From NCBI RefSeq assembly GCF_028640845.1, contig NC_080540.1, positions 229,756,794-229,820,793 of the forward strand: DNA of 64,000 nt, read 5' to 3'. The DNA comes from Ahaetulla prasina (lineage: Eukaryota; Chordata; Lepidosauria; Squamata; Colubridae). Below are positions 22,101 through 34,748 of the stretch, in pieces; within the stretch, counting starts at the first letter, position 1, and every line of letters starts with the position of its first letter. The position numbers and the translations under genes were made by a program. Under the pieces are notes generated by a model, which was not told where the DNA came from, ran no database searches, and was given only the letters and a program-made list of their open reading frames with translations.

Positions 22101-25100
22101 CGGCCCGAGGAAGGCGAGGATAGAACTGCTGGGGTCGGGCACGGCCAGCAGCCTCTTTCCCGCTTGCCGCTGCCTCCTCCGCCCCCTCCCTTCGTTATTC
22201 CCTGCCCAAGGGGTGGAGGCGCGAGGAGCCTCACCAGGCGGCCCGGGGAAGGCGAGGGTACAACTCCTGGGGTCGGGCACGGCCAGCAGCCTCTTTCCCG
22301 CTCGCCGCGTCCTCCTCCGCCCCCTCCCTTCGTTATTCCCTGCCCAAGGGGTGGAGGCGCAAGGAGCCTCACCAGGCGGCCCGGGGAAGGCAAGGGTACA
22401 ACTCCTGGGGTCGGGCACGGCCAGCAGCCTCTTTCCCGCTCGCTGCCGCCTCCTCCGCCCCCTCCCTTCGTTATTCCCTGCCCAAGGGGTGGAGGCGCGA
22501 GGAGCCTCACCAGGCGGCCCGGGGAAAGCGAGGGTACAACTCCTGGGGTTGGGCATGGCCAGCAGCCTCTTTCCCGCTCGCCGCGTCCTCCTCCGCCCCC
22601 TCCCTTCGTTATTCCCTGCCCAAGGGGTGGAGGCGCGAGGAGCCTCACCAGGCGGCCTGAGGAAGGCGAGGCTAGAACTGCTGGGGTCGGGCACGGCCAG
22701 CAGCCACTTTCCCGCTTGCCGCCGCCTCCTCCGCCCCCTCCCTTCGTTATTCCATGCCCAAGGGGTGGAGGCGCGAGGAGCCTCACCAGGCGGCCCGAGG
22801 AAGGCGAGGATAGAACTGCTGGGGTCGGGCACCGCCAGCAGCCTCTTTCCCACTCGCCGCGTCCTCCTCCGCCCCCTCCCTTCGTTATTCCCTGCCCAAA
22901 GGGTGGAGGCGCAAGGAGCCTCACCAGGCGGCCCGGGGAAGGCGAGGGTACAACTCCTGGGGTCGGGCACGGCCAGCAGCCTCTTTCCCGCTCGCCGCCG
23001 CCTCCTCCGCCCCCTCCCTTCATTATTCCCTGCCCAAGGGGTGGAGGCGCAAGGAGCCTCACCAGGCGGCCCGGGGAAGGCGAGGGTACAACTCCTGGGG
23101 TCGGGCATGGCCAGCAGCCTCTTTCCCGCTCGCCGCCGCCTCCTCCGCCCCCTCCCTTCGTTATTCCCTGCCCAAGGGGTGGAGGCGCAAGGAGCCTCAC
23201 CAGGCGGCCCGGGGAAGGCGAGGGTACAACTCCTGGGGTCGGGCACGGCCAGCAGCCTCTTTCCCGCCGCCTCCTCCGCCTCCTTCGTTATTCCCTGCCC
23301 AAGGGGTGGAGGCGCAGGAGCCTCACCAGGCGGCCCGGGAAGGCGAGTACAACTCCTGGGGTCGGGCACGGCCAGCAGCCTCTTTCCGCTCGCCGCCTCC
23401 GCCTCCCTTCATTATTCCCCGCCCATGGGGAGGAGCCGCGAGCCTCGCAGCGAACCACCGGGCAAGCACCGGGAGGTGGCCGAAAAGGGCCATATTCATT
23501 ATACTTTTAGAATTTGCTGCGGGCCAATAAAAACTGACCCGCGGGCCGCAGTTGGCCCGCGGGCCGTAGTTTGAACACCCCTGCTCTAGAAACATTAACA
23601 CAGTTCTGGGCTGCATCAGAAGTTCTGTATCAAAGCTACGTAATAACCTTAATCATTTCTACATTTATAAAACGACTGGAATACTGTGTATGATTCTGGG
23701 CAACACATTTTCCGTAGGATTGCAACAGATTATAACACACTCAAAGGAGAGCAACCAAAGACAATACAGTAACTTGAAGTCATTGCTCTATGAGGGCAGG
23801 TTGAAGATATCTGAGATCAGTCTGGAGAAAAGACTAGGGAGACATGATATCAGTGTTCAGTACAGACCAGGATGCTACAAGGAAGATGTTCAGGAATTAT
23901 TTTCCATTAACACAAAAACTAGGATCAGAAATAAGGAAGCTAAACTACAATTAGGAAAAAGTTTAAGGAAGTTTAAGGAAAAATTTCCATCCTGACAGTA
24001 AGATCTGTACAATGGTGCAACAGTCTAGGGAGGTTGTGGTTGTCCATTTCTGACAACTTATTTTACTCTTTTCCTTTATTTTCCTGCCACCTATTCTTGA
24101 AGACTCAGTACAAATTAAAATCAACATCAGCATAAAATAGAAAGTAATACCTTCAAAATTTATAAACTCCTAAAATAAACAAAACAAGATCAGCATAATA
24201 AAATAGGAAGTATATAGTTATGTCTACTCCAGATGCCAATTTCACTCACAATATGCCTTCCTTGTATGTTAGATGGCTTTAAAGGATCTCAATTGAAAGA
24301 GGGAAGGATCAGATCAGATCTCTGGGAGCCAGGGCCATCAGATGAAGATCTCATAAAGGTAGGACATGGAAGGAGTTGACCTATTTGAACTGATTGGATG
24401 GGCAGATAAACATGGGAGGTGATCTCTCTGATAACCCTGATAATGACAGGCATATCTCAAGGTTGGTTTAATTAATTTTCCTGCATGTTACTGCTAACAG
24501 GACTAAAATATTATCATGTCCCCCTTTTATTTATCAATGAATCTAGAAATCCTTTCTCATTCAGAAGCATTTAGAAATACACTAAGCCACCATTATATTT
24601 TCTTCACACTTTCCCGGGCCTCTTCCCCTCGCCTCTGAATGATAGATTCACAGGGGTCCAAAGAGAACAAGTAATGAAATGTATGTTGTGGTCTTATGAT
24701 ACAAAAGCTGCCTTTTACATGTGCAGAATGTCACAGTGTATGTTGTATGAAAAGATGGCACTTCTTGATAAATCTTCAATATATATGTGATCATTTTGAT
24801 TTTATCTTATAATAGCAGTCACTTTTGGGTTTTTTTTCTTTGTGGGTTATTGCTTTAACTCATAAAGGGAATACTTAGCAATATTTCTATCAATAACTTT
24901 TATTAACCCCAATTCTTATCATATTCCAGTATTGGCTTGCTAAACAGAGAAAGTCCCTGTTAGTTAAGTAAAGTCAAGATCCTTCTTTAAATGAAAAAAA
25001 AATCATTTTCTGTACCTTTATGATACTCTGGCATGTAGAGAGTGGTAGGCCAACTAAACTAGTCCCATTGATCGACATGATCTGGTCTCCAATATTCAGC

Positions 25101-28100
25101 TTTCCAGATTTCTCTGCTGGTCCCCCATGCATCATATTGGCAATGATAACTGTAGGCAAGATGGATCCCCACCCGGATTCTACAATTACTACGCCTAGAA
25201 TTTCACCTTTCTGCTTCTCAATCAAAACCTGGATGGAAGAGAACAACAATCAGAAACAATCCTCTGTTATGAAATGTAGCAATCCTGCAAATCCAATTGG
25301 CAACACTTTTGCCTTACCCATACAACTACAATATAAACATTTTTAAAAAGTTACTTTAATAAAAAGTACATAAAGCAATTACACATGTAACCGCTGAGTG
25401 GAAATAAAGCAAATAAATATATTAAGATTTTAATTGAATATAAATATTTCCAAATTATAGGTACACTGACTATTCTTCCACATATAGTGTTTTGAACTTT
25501 ATCGTTAAAAACAGCTTTAATTGTATGGAGACTTTTAAATAATTTTTCTTACAAATATTTTACATCAACAGGAGAGAAACTGCTGATAAAATAACTAGTT
25601 TTTTTCCCTACTGCCATATCACAGTGATGTCCAACATGTCAAACATTAGAAAGTTGTGTCTGCAACAGAGTGCAAAGCATGTTAATCCAAGGTGTGAAAA
25701 AAGGGGAGAAGTTGCAAAAATTAGATGAGAGGATTCTTAGTTGAAAAGTATTGCAAATAAAGAGGTGCATACATACATCTTTGCAGTTTTCAGACTTTGA
25801 GAAATGGATCAGGTCATCATTGTACATATCTTGGGTATTGAGGAGGTCACTGTATTCCTTCTGACTCAGGTCTTCAGGATTTATTCCATTTGCCCTTAAG
25901 AACTCCTGGTATGCCACACTGAATGCCTGGCCAATGGACTGTGCAATTAATTGTGCCTATAGCAGTTGTAAAAGGGAAAAAAAACATAATAAATTAGTTA
26001 AGGAAATCCAGTAGGAGCAGAGTTTTAAAAGGGGGTTTTCAACCCCACCATAAGCTGGGTGGTGAAATATATGGCAACTGCAATACATCAAACAATGCGT
26101 GACAATGAGTAAGATCCAGGGCTTACAAAGAGCCCGAGAGAGGTAGATGAGCCCTAAAAAGTCATTCGGGTCCTCAATTTGAAAAGCTGCTTCAAATTGG
26201 TGGCCTCAACAATTCCATGGATGTAGCACTTTATGGAACAGCAAGCATGAGGGAGTGATTTTATTGTTCAGAACGTCTGCTAGGCTCAAGCAATAAATGC
26301 CCATTTGCACCCTCTGAGATTTTCCCTTTAATACGATGAAGCTTTAAAGCAAGAGGTTCACCCCTAAAATAGATAACAAAACTGTCATTTACAGAGTAGT
26401 TTTTCCTTTCTATTTAAGTTCTTGGTTTGGTCTATTCATGGCCAGGCCATAGTAATCTTGCAGCCACCATTCATGGCTTAGTGGATTAAAGAAAAACATG
26501 ATAATGTACGTTTTGCATCATTTTCTCCTGGCATTGTTCAAATCATTCTTCTTCTCTCAGCAAGTCTCAGGGTAGCACCCAGAATTAAGAAAACATATTC
26601 CCATTTTTTTTTTGTTCTTGCTGTACATGTTTCTCATCGCCAAATATTGTCTATTGTAGGACTAATCTTAGTTGGTTGTAAAGTCTGGTTGTCATGATTG
26701 TCAGGCCCAGCTTAGATGCAGAAGATGGAGAGGATCATCAGCCTGAGGGGATTCAGCTGAAAGAGTCACATAACAACTAAGTGAGACAGCTAACCCTGGC
26801 CACACAAGACAAACAGGTGGAGCTAACATCTCCCCTCCACTGCAAGTCTCCACAGATGCGCTCAGTAAGACTATTGGCCAGAAAGAACCCTGCCTTGTCA
26901 AAGAAACTAACTCAGATATCACCACCCACATATAAGGGGCCAACTCTCATTTACCTCACCATTGTGTTCCTCAGTTCCTTAGCAGTTCCTTCTTGTTTGT
27001 TCCACCTGCTTGCCATTAGAATTCTATTTGGAAACCATTTTAGAAAAGAGGTCTTACTCATGTCTCTGTGATTTCCATGGTCCAGGACATGGTCTGGGAG
27101 AAACAATAACTAGCAGACTAGACAACTGGCAACCTTTCTCTTACTGATAAGGCTCCTTTCTATCAGAATCAGCACATGCGCACTTTCATGCCCTACTACT
27201 ACTACTGATTGCAACAAACAGCCTAATGAAAGAGGAGGATTCTATATTAATTTCAAACACAGAAATGACAAAGTTCCTTACATCTTCAGATTCAAAAACA
27301 TGGCAGATCATTTTGTACTGCCTCTTCCCATCCTGAGAAGGATGAGATGCCTCCACATTATCTTGAGAATTTGATCTTGGCATTCGCCTTCGAGCCATCA
27401 GTACAACTATATTTCCAATATCTGCAATGTAGGAAATTGTCCTCAAAGGATGATCCATCATCGTTTCCTAAAAAAAAAAAAAAGACCCTTGCATTAGTGT
27501 TCTTTATCACTAACACAACCATTTAAGAATAGAATAGAACAGAACTTTTTATTGGCCAACTTGTGATTGGACACACAAGCGTTCCATATAAACGTGTTTT
27601 CCAAGTTAAAGGAAATCTTCATTACCTATACAAATCCAGGAAGAATAAGAGTTGCCACCTGCCAGATCACAAGAGTCTTTTGTAAAGTACTTATCGGGAT
27701 CGTGACCTGTACAGGTAATCCTTGACTTATAACCAGTTGTCTGATGATTATTTGCAGTGACGGTGGCCTCAGAATGGATGCTTTATGGCCCATAAAGCAC
27801 TTCCAGCCATCATAAAAGTTGTGCTGCCCCCTTCATGTGACCATATTTTAGGCACTTGGCAACCTGTTGACATTTATGACCAATTGCCAAGTGCCTGGGA
27901 AGCACAAGATTACTATTTGCAATCTTCTCAGCTGGCTTCCCCGGAAAGTCAACAGGCAGGAAAGGGACATTGGATTTGGGGTCTGTTTCCCCTGCTTGCT
28001 AAGGTATTTCCCCTCTGCTTTGTGCAGGGAGGAGAAATCCTTCTCCATGTTAGAGGAACAGACCATAAATTTGGCAAAAATTCTAGAAAATGCTATTGTT

Positions 28101-31100
28101 CTGGAAGGCATTTTCCTCTCCAGCTAGTGAATGCCAATGTTCTGAGCTTTTCAGAAGGAAGATATTTGCTAGTGCTTTCACTAGGTTAAAAGTCCATTCC
28201 TCCAGCGTCCCAAGGGATCTCTCCTCCAGAGTGGGGGGAAACCCTCATCTCTCCATCTGATGAAAATGCTAGCAAATGTCATCATTCTCTTGACTGTTCT
28301 TCCTGATGGGGCAGGGGAGAGGATTTAGGCTTCCTGCCCTCCCAATTGGGAAGTCCATTTAATGACTCACATGGTTGCTTAACAACCAACCAAAGAGAGC
28401 AAGGATTGCAATAATTAATTAATACTTTTATGTACACTGAGAGCCTATGCGCCAAGACAAATTCCTTGTGTGCCCAATCACACTTGGTCAATAAAAAATT
28501 CTATTCTATTCTATTCTAGTCTAGTCTATTCTAGTCAGCAAAGTGGTAACATGGCACCTTGCTTAAGGACCACTTTGCTGAATGACTGAGATTCTGGGCC
28601 CAATTATGATCATAAGTGGGGTACTACCTGTATCTTATTTTAAAGAGGAATAACTTAGTCACTATACGTGAATTATGACTGATACTAATATGTAAGTTTG
28701 AATATTTTAAAATCTAGGACTGCATTTTTTCCCTCAAAACTGTTGCTTGCTGCTATTCTTGATCACTCCAATAAGCATTCAATGCAAAAGTTATGTTTAA
28801 AATAAGAAATGATATTTTTAATGTAAACAAATTTGGAAAGCAGTTAATTATTTCATCCACTTACAAAAATTCTAAACTTGTGTTTTTTTCATAGTAAAGC
28901 AAGAAATAAATGGAAATAAAGAAGAAATGGCTCCCTGGCGTATTTCCAATCCTTGTAAAGTAGTTTATACAGAGTTTGCTGTACCTGAGTGTCTGCATTT
29001 AGCACTTTTATTCTCTGTGTTGAAATGAAAAGATCCACTTCAGTCATGGGTTGAGATTCGCCTTCCGGAACCTGCAGTTGAAGCCATTTTTAGTTAAGAA
29101 ACATGTACTTTAGAAGCCATAATTTTTAAAATATTGGATTAGATATAAATAAAATAAATCTTACAAATGATATTATTTGACTGTGAAGTTAATGATAAGC
29201 AGAAATAGTATGAAATATGAGTGATGGACAAAATGGTTAATTTCCTCCCAACTCTGATCTGTGTGATATTTTCTCCTGACATGAAAACACATTTTCCTCT
29301 GTCCTCTTTCTGGCATAGGGGCTGTCCCTGGGCTCTTTTAAATCAGTTCAACAGCCACTCTTTCATTAATTATGGCTAATGAGCTCAAGGCACAGTTAGG
29401 TAGAAATGAAGAGGTGGCATTATGTTGTTTTGGCTACCCAAAAGGAAGAGGGAAGAAAAACGAGCCAATGCCCTACATATACTCAGTATTCATTCCCCTC
29501 TTTCGCCAAAGTAAAAGCACGGTTATAAAAACAGTTTTTCATGTGTATTCATATTCATGACATTTTGTTTTAGGTCGAAGCGTGATCAGTTTATGAACGG
29601 TTAGTCATAAGAACTGCAAAAATAGTAAAATAATCCCACTTTCAACTCCCACTACAATAAAATTGATTCTTAGGATTGGTGAAAAAATTAATATATTTCT
29701 AATGTAGAACTTGCTACAGCAAGTTATGCTAAAATGAGCTATTTGTAACATATGTACAATGCATGGTAAATATCACATTATTTTTTGTGGTTCCAGCCCC
29801 ACCAATTACTGTGGTTAAAAAAAAAAATCACATGCCAATCACCAAATAATATTGATATTATTTGTTATACCTGAAGGAGCAATAAATAAGTTCATTAAAA
29901 CCTCAATTGGCATAACATGTCTATTTGTTAAAAAAATAATTGCAAATGCTGAAAACATTGGCCCTATACAATGCTCTAGAATATCATGTTATTGTATTTT
30001 GCTGCCCACTGAACTGTGTTTGCATCAATATGCTTTTTATAATGTATTTTTATATACTCCACATAATTATAGAATTTAAATTTTATATAAGAAAAGTAAG
30101 CCATTTGGCTGCATCCAGCAATTTCATTACATTCATTAATTAAGTGAAATAAAATTTAAATATAAAATAAAATAAAATATAACTTGTCTTTTTTTGAAAG
30201 AAAGATTTAATTGATAAATTTAAACAAATGTTCAGCAGCTCTATATTTGGGATGTGGTCTTAGCAATAGCATGTTGTCATTTCATTAATAATTATCTTAT
30301 TATGGTCATTAAATGGCTAGTAACAAGCAATGGATGAACAAATTGAGCACTTTAACTGACATGTGTCAATTTAAATGGTGGTTTGAACATTTAATGAAGA
30401 ACATTTGCTGGATACAGTTTGTTTTTTTAAAAAATGTGACAAAGAGAGATGAAGAAAAAGTAAAATGAAATAACAAAATCTAGACAACACATCAAGCTGA
30501 TGAAATTGTACTGCACCTTCTTTCTGCTTTTGGCTAATTTCTGGGCCATCTGCTTAGCATGAAATAAACAAAGAAAGGAGAATAGTTAGCTAACATCTTG
30601 TAGAGATTCTGTCAACCAGGGATCTATAGCAGTTCACCTGTTGATGTCACCTAATTAAACTGTATATACAGTACATTAGAACAGCCTTTCCAACCTACAG
30701 TCTGCCAGATATATAACATTACAACTTTTATTTATTTCAACCAGCATGGCTCTTGATGTTGACTAGGAACTATGGTATTTGCAGTACAATACATCAATAT
30801 CATTGTTTTTCAACTTTGGAACTTTAAAATGTGTAGACTTCACCTTCAACATCAACACTATGAAATAAAACTAACAACAATTAGTGGATATTATTTCCCC
30901 AGAGGATACCTGAAATAAACTCTGTTGGATGGTTTGTTAAGTTGATCCCTTTCTCACTGCAAGAAGAATCTTATTAGTTTAAACTTACTTCTTAGGGACT
31001 GTGGCCTCCTTATAAAGCAAAATTCAATAAATCTCATCCATGAGATTATTTTCAAAATGAGGACATTGGTGCAAATCAATTCCAAACCAAACAATAACAA

Positions 31101-34100
31101 ATAAAACACTTTTGGTTTGCTTTAGATATATGTCTTCATGTCACAATGTGAGATCAAACAATTATTTTGAATAGCAAATTACATATTAAAAAACAAAATA
31201 ATGTTTAATTTTGATAAAATCCTAGACATTGAATTATTTCCTGAGTTTTAATAAAATAATCTATTTAGTCCTGTTTATTTGATTTATATACAGCCTTGCA
31301 AGTTCAAAGAAGCCCACAGAGAGCTCCTTCCTCCTCTTTTCTCCCCACAATGAACAATCTCGAGGATTGGCTGAGAGAGAATGACTGACATAAAGCTCCT
31401 GCTGTTAGAATCTGGGTCTCCTTGCTCCTTGTCCAATATTTTATCACTACATACATCCTTGCAAATGCTGTTAGAGGTGACAAATGCGTTTCTATGAATG
31501 CAAGCCAAAAATATCATCCAACGTTGTTGCTCATTATGCAGTGAAATTCCAGATCCTGATTTCTGAGCAACAGATTACCAGAAGATTTATTTAACTAGTG
31601 AAAGGAGTTTAACTAACTAAGGCTGTTTCATGTAAAAACAATGCATATCCTAAGCTGACTAGACTGTATGGAGTTTGCTGAGGAAGACACACTAAGAAAT
31701 AGATGCAACAGGAAGTGTTTTAATTTATGATACACTGCCACCCCCATCTGCTTCCATTGTACATAGGAGTTTATGCTCCCTCTTTCCACATTAACAAGAA
31801 AATGCTCATTAAGCTGGAACAGACCACATGAAAATATATTTGTTAATGGAGTTGCTTTCTTAATTCCAAGAGAATGAGAATATTAGATTAGATTATCTTT
31901 TTTATAATTTAAAAGATTGATAATGCACCAAACATTAAGAAACAAATCATTTTGCAACCTAGCTCTAGTTTCAAACCAATGTATTATTCATAATGGCTCA
32001 TCTGTTGTATGGTGGTTGATGAAGAATTTACAGCAAAACAATATGAACAAAGCTGATTTTTATTTCAGAAGAACCTCAAATATTTAGCAATATTTCATCT
32101 TTTTTTCAAACTGTAGAAAGCATACAAGCCTAACAGAATCATGTGACAGACATTTTTCATACAAAATTATACAAAATAAGGTATGACTTATTTCTGTGTT
32201 AGTAACTATTTGAGGTACTTTTAATGAAATTTTAATTTCATGCCACTTTTGATAATGTGAAACAATTCAATTTATAAATATGTAGTGTTTGTAAATTGTA
32301 ACATATTTCAGTATTTGTTGTATTGCCCAAACTCCAGCCAAAGTTAAGCATTTTTAACCAGCCATTTGTTTTAAGCTTAACAAAATCAATGAGGTTTAAG
32401 GAAGTCTTGCTGATTGAGCAGTATCTATAACATTTCTAACATTAGTATTTAAAAAAAGACAGGTTAATCTCCAAAAGTACTTGTATACTTTTAAGATTCA
32501 AAAAACTTTAAACTCACTAGAGTTAAACCACTATTTCTTTGAGCTTTGAATATATCACTGGCAATGATATATTGCCTAATGAGCTTTGAATATATCACTG
32601 GCAAAGCAGAACTCAATATAAGATAAAATGGAATGGAATTTTGCATGTTCTTATTAATTCATTTTGCATTTTATAGTTACTAATGAATGACCTGAAGAGC
32701 TCAAATTTCACATCAAGGTTAAATCACCTTTATAGAAACCAAACAGTGCCATTATTTGCATATATTTATACGACTTTTAATTCTGCAGTAAGAGAGAAAG
32801 TACTCTGCTGATTTGCTACTGTACATTTGTTATATAATATTTTAATTACTATATTAAGATGCTTAGTGCCATAATCTAAATAGTTACCTAAAGATCCAGA
32901 TGTATTATGTAAAAAGTCCTACTGAATGTAAATTAATCCAATTTTATGAAACATCGTCTGCATTGTATCTCTTCTTTCCCTTGTAATATCTGGTTCTCTG
33001 TGGACTCTGATTCACATATATGAATGCGTATAATAATTTAGGTTGGAATATTCTGAAATTTGAGATTTGGCAGGTCCCATTTTACTCCCACAAGTTATAT
33101 GGGAAACAAGTTGTTCTTTATCAAATGCCTCAGTTCTCTTTTAACTGCCACATCAGTGTTGTCTTGGGTTATTGTAATCCTATTGATTCTGAGAACTTGT
33201 CAATCATTTTTGGCAATTTTGACTTTCACGGCCCAGCTGCTGTTAGCAAGCCGACAACTATAGAAACAATATTCCCCTTTCAGATTAGCATTCTTTGCTT
33301 CTGGATAAACGGAAGATAAACTTATTTGAATGTATTAGCTGCCTACTGGACTCAATTATAACAAAATATTAATCTACAAATTATGAAAGCAGACTGTGCA
33401 TAAAACTAACAAACATGTCAATTCAATAATAGTACCATTTCTGGAGTATGTTTCATTACAGAGATAAAGTATGGATTATTCACAGTTGCAACTCAGATAT
33501 CAAGACAGTGACTGATTTTCACCTTAATTCGGCTCACTGCTTCCTGAGCCTGCATCATTCTCACATTCTTGGATGGAGTTTTGTCCGAAAGGAGTTGAGT
33601 AGAGCCAAGATAATTGGCAGCAAATATGATTCCATCAATTAAATCTTCAGGATCACAAGGCCCTGGAACTACAGTATATAAAAATTGAATTACTGGGCAA
33701 AATTATATATTAACAGGGAAATAATAGAATATATTATTATCAGAACTAGAATATGTAGTCTACAAATGGAATTCTGGTGTGGCTGAAATTCATCATTCCC
33801 AAAAAGATTTGATATAATCAGAAATGAACAGAAGGACTATCTTCTTCTCTATTACAGAGAAAACATTTGATCATCTAATTTATCTTGACATTTGTTTGTT
33901 CTCTTGTGAGAAAAGTGCCCCTCAAGCAAAACAACTTGAATAGGTTTTTTCTCTCTCTCCCCATCTCAGAAAGGCACAGAGCGCACTCATCCCTCTGCCC
34001 TAGCAATGCCCATTATTCTTTAGCCTTGATTATCCATCATTAGCTTGAAAGGAAAGCAATACCAACTGACATAACCAAAGTTGTGGGCAAAAAGGAAACT

Positions 34101-34697
34101 AAATGCAAGGCCGTATATTAGCTTCATGACATGGTCAATATTCATTTTAAACAATAGCAACAACCCATGCAGCTAGATGGGCAGCTAGAAGTAGGTATCG
34201 ATGGAGCAGAGATGAGCTCTGTTGATTAAAATTGTTTCCTATGAATTTAGATTATTGTTTTAACTTCAGACATTGTAGTTTGGATTGTGAGAGTCTTGCT
34301 GTTTTAACTTTGTATGTCACCCAGAATCACTTCCGTGAGATTGTGAGAGGGGAATGTATGAATGAATAAATAAATAAATAAGAATGTGTCACCGTGAAGT
34401 GGCTCTGACATAAACATCTGTCTTAATTATGTATCTGACATAGTAATGCAAATGCATCTTTTGAAATGTGTGCAATAACTTGAAAGGGGCAAAGGGGAAG
34501 ATGAAAACTCTAGTTTTTCTTGTGTTAGTTAGAAATGTTTATACAACGGGATTAGCTGGACCATTAGACATTATGAAGACTTCTGAAAAGCTCCTCCTAG
34601 CTTTCAGTAATGTATTCTCTCTACAGACTGCCCAGTTTTTCAAACTTTCTTGGATACAAAAAGGACAAGGTTTTGGATTTTCAAAATCCTAACAATT

Positions 34698-34748
<51 letters not shown>

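Larger units (their letters stand above)
19222..23583 (-). mobile_element. 4.36-kb hAT (Charlie-like) DNA transposon, nearly complete, with target duplication
   Basis: The ends are caggggtgtccaaagtttt (left) and gtagtttgaacacccctg (right), an hAT terminal inverted repeat. The flanks ctctagaa at 19214-19221 and 23584-23591 are a perfect 8-bp target duplication. Inside, on the minus strand, is a GTF2IRD2/ZBED-like transposase reading frame with few lesions (19921-21717). Upstream of it are a nested MITE (21877-22009) and a 138-bp tandem array (22053-about 23440). The subterminal 'gcgggccgcagttggcccgc' is palindromic. It lies in the APBA1 intron between coding exons 9 and 10. Confidence 0.92.
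18850..24060 (+). mobile_element. old CR1-type LINE fragment, split by the 4.4-kb hAT transposon
   Basis: The left part (about 18850-19221) and right part (23584-about 24060) together resemble the palm-to-C-terminal region of an avian/reptile-type CR1. Near 18960-19000 there is a 'FNIFIDDL'-like segment, then 'DRLED', and across the insertion point 'VLGCIRSS' followed by SLLYEGRLK and [13 protein letters not shown] (frame 23690-23995). Many stops. The host copy predates the hAT insertion, which duplicated ctctagaa. Confidence 0.6.

Noticed and set aside
22053..23440. Regularly spaced repeats that might suggest a CRISPR-like array
   Set aside because: Units are 138 bp, directly adjacent with no unique spacers, GC-rich, within a eukaryotic transposon. 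No cas genes.
21915..23574. Four overlapping open frames of 422-525 codons on both strands
   Set aside because: They arise from the 138-bp tandem array (unit divisible by three), overlap each other on both strands, have repetitive P/G/R-rich composition and no known domain.
26695..27180. Possible solo LTR with a TATA-like box
   Set aside because: No target duplication, no matching terminal dinucleotides at a definable right end, and no second copy in the window. Left as unclassified.
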